Source: Myxococcales bacterium
GTDB lineage: Bacteria; Myxococcota_A; Bradymonadia; UBA4248
Direction of reading: 5' to 3'
Assembly (NCBI GenBank): GCA_004554395.1
Contig: SFMP01000063.1
Span: 1-23,097 of the forward strand
DNA length: 23,097 nt
Part shown: piece by piece, positions 23,057 through 23,097 of the stretch
How the letters are laid out: each line of letters opens with the position of its first letter
Position numbering within the stretch: the first letter of the stretch is position 1
The notes under the pieces: model-generated
What the model was told of the DNA's origin: nothing
The model's input: only the letters and a program-made list of their open reading frames with translations
Databases searched by the model: none
Position numbers and translations under genes: made by a program

Positions 23057-23094
23057 GGCGCCTATTGCCCTGCTGGGCAATACAGCGCCTTTTT
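23057..23094 (+). terminator. Hairpin 3 of right-edge family, with T-run
   Basis: GGCGC (23057-23061) pairs with GCGCC (23085-23089). Inside, TATTGCCC (23063-23070) pairs with GGGCAATA (23075-23082) around TGCT. Unpaired C and CA flank the inner stem exactly as in hairpin 2. Five T follow (23090-23094). Confidence 0.8.
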
Positions 23095-23097
23095 CGC

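Noticed and set aside
22977..23094. Integron attC sites as an explanation of the right-edge hairpins
   Set aside because: attC sites carry conserved RYYYAAC/GTTRRRY core boxes and extrahelical bases in a set pattern; neither is seen. Two of the three hairpins end in T-runs, favouring terminators.

Overview
The window looks like bacterial chromosome of moderate GC (roughly half by eye) from a Myxococcota-type or related deltaproteobacterial lineage. This is an inference from protein style. It holds exported cysteine-rich repeat proteins (Cys-Gly-Asp...Asp-Glu-Cys-Asp units), a DUF4476 lipoprotein, aspartate-rich thrombospondin type-3-like repeats before a von Willebrand A domain, and very large DUF3857/transglutaminase-like proteins with TPR-like regions. 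No rRNA or tRNA gene, CRISPR array or phage module was seen.

Layout. (1) Positions 1-2618, minus strand: the first codons of a gene running off the left edge, an exported endonuclease/exonuclease/phosphatase-fold protein with three Cys-rich repeats, and a small DUF4476 lipoprotein. (2) 2879-6361, plus: a 1160-aa lipoprotein with seven Cys-rich repeats, an Asp-rich calcium-binding-type region and a von Willebrand A domain; the latter is AT-richer than its flanks. (3) 6403-7268: a cluster of short palindromes around a 512-bp unit in which a single-domain HUH tyrosine transposase is enclosed by perfect 22-nt inverted repeats, themselves hairpins (a RAYT/REP-like arrangement). (4) 7275-10797, minus: a long-chain acyl-CoA synthetase and alanine racemase, separated by 526 bp of GC-rich palindromes and AT-rich iterated repeats. 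(5) 11118-18975, plus: a two-gene operon of giant exported proteins with the same architecture; the first keeps a Cys-His-Asp transglutaminase triad, while the second, a lipoprotein, has lost Cys and His. (6) 19155-22949, plus: an EamA transporter with a structured leader, an exported NTF2-like protein behind a repeat-flanked promoter, a DsbA-like thioredoxin-fold protein with a repetitive tail, and a small barrel-like lipoprotein with a hairpin leader. (7) 22977-23094: three successive hairpins with the same inner stem but different outer stems.

Theme. Most proteins here are exported or lipid-anchored, so the region is mainly cell-envelope biology: surface display (Cys-rich and vWA proteins), envelope protein processing or scaffolding (transglutaminase pair), oxidative folding (DsbA-like), peptidoglycan precursor supply (Alr) and lipid activation (acyl-CoA synthetase). 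The least explained items are the active/degenerate transglutaminase pair, the transposase-palindrome unit, and the right-edge hairpin family. All promoter and operator calls are by eye.
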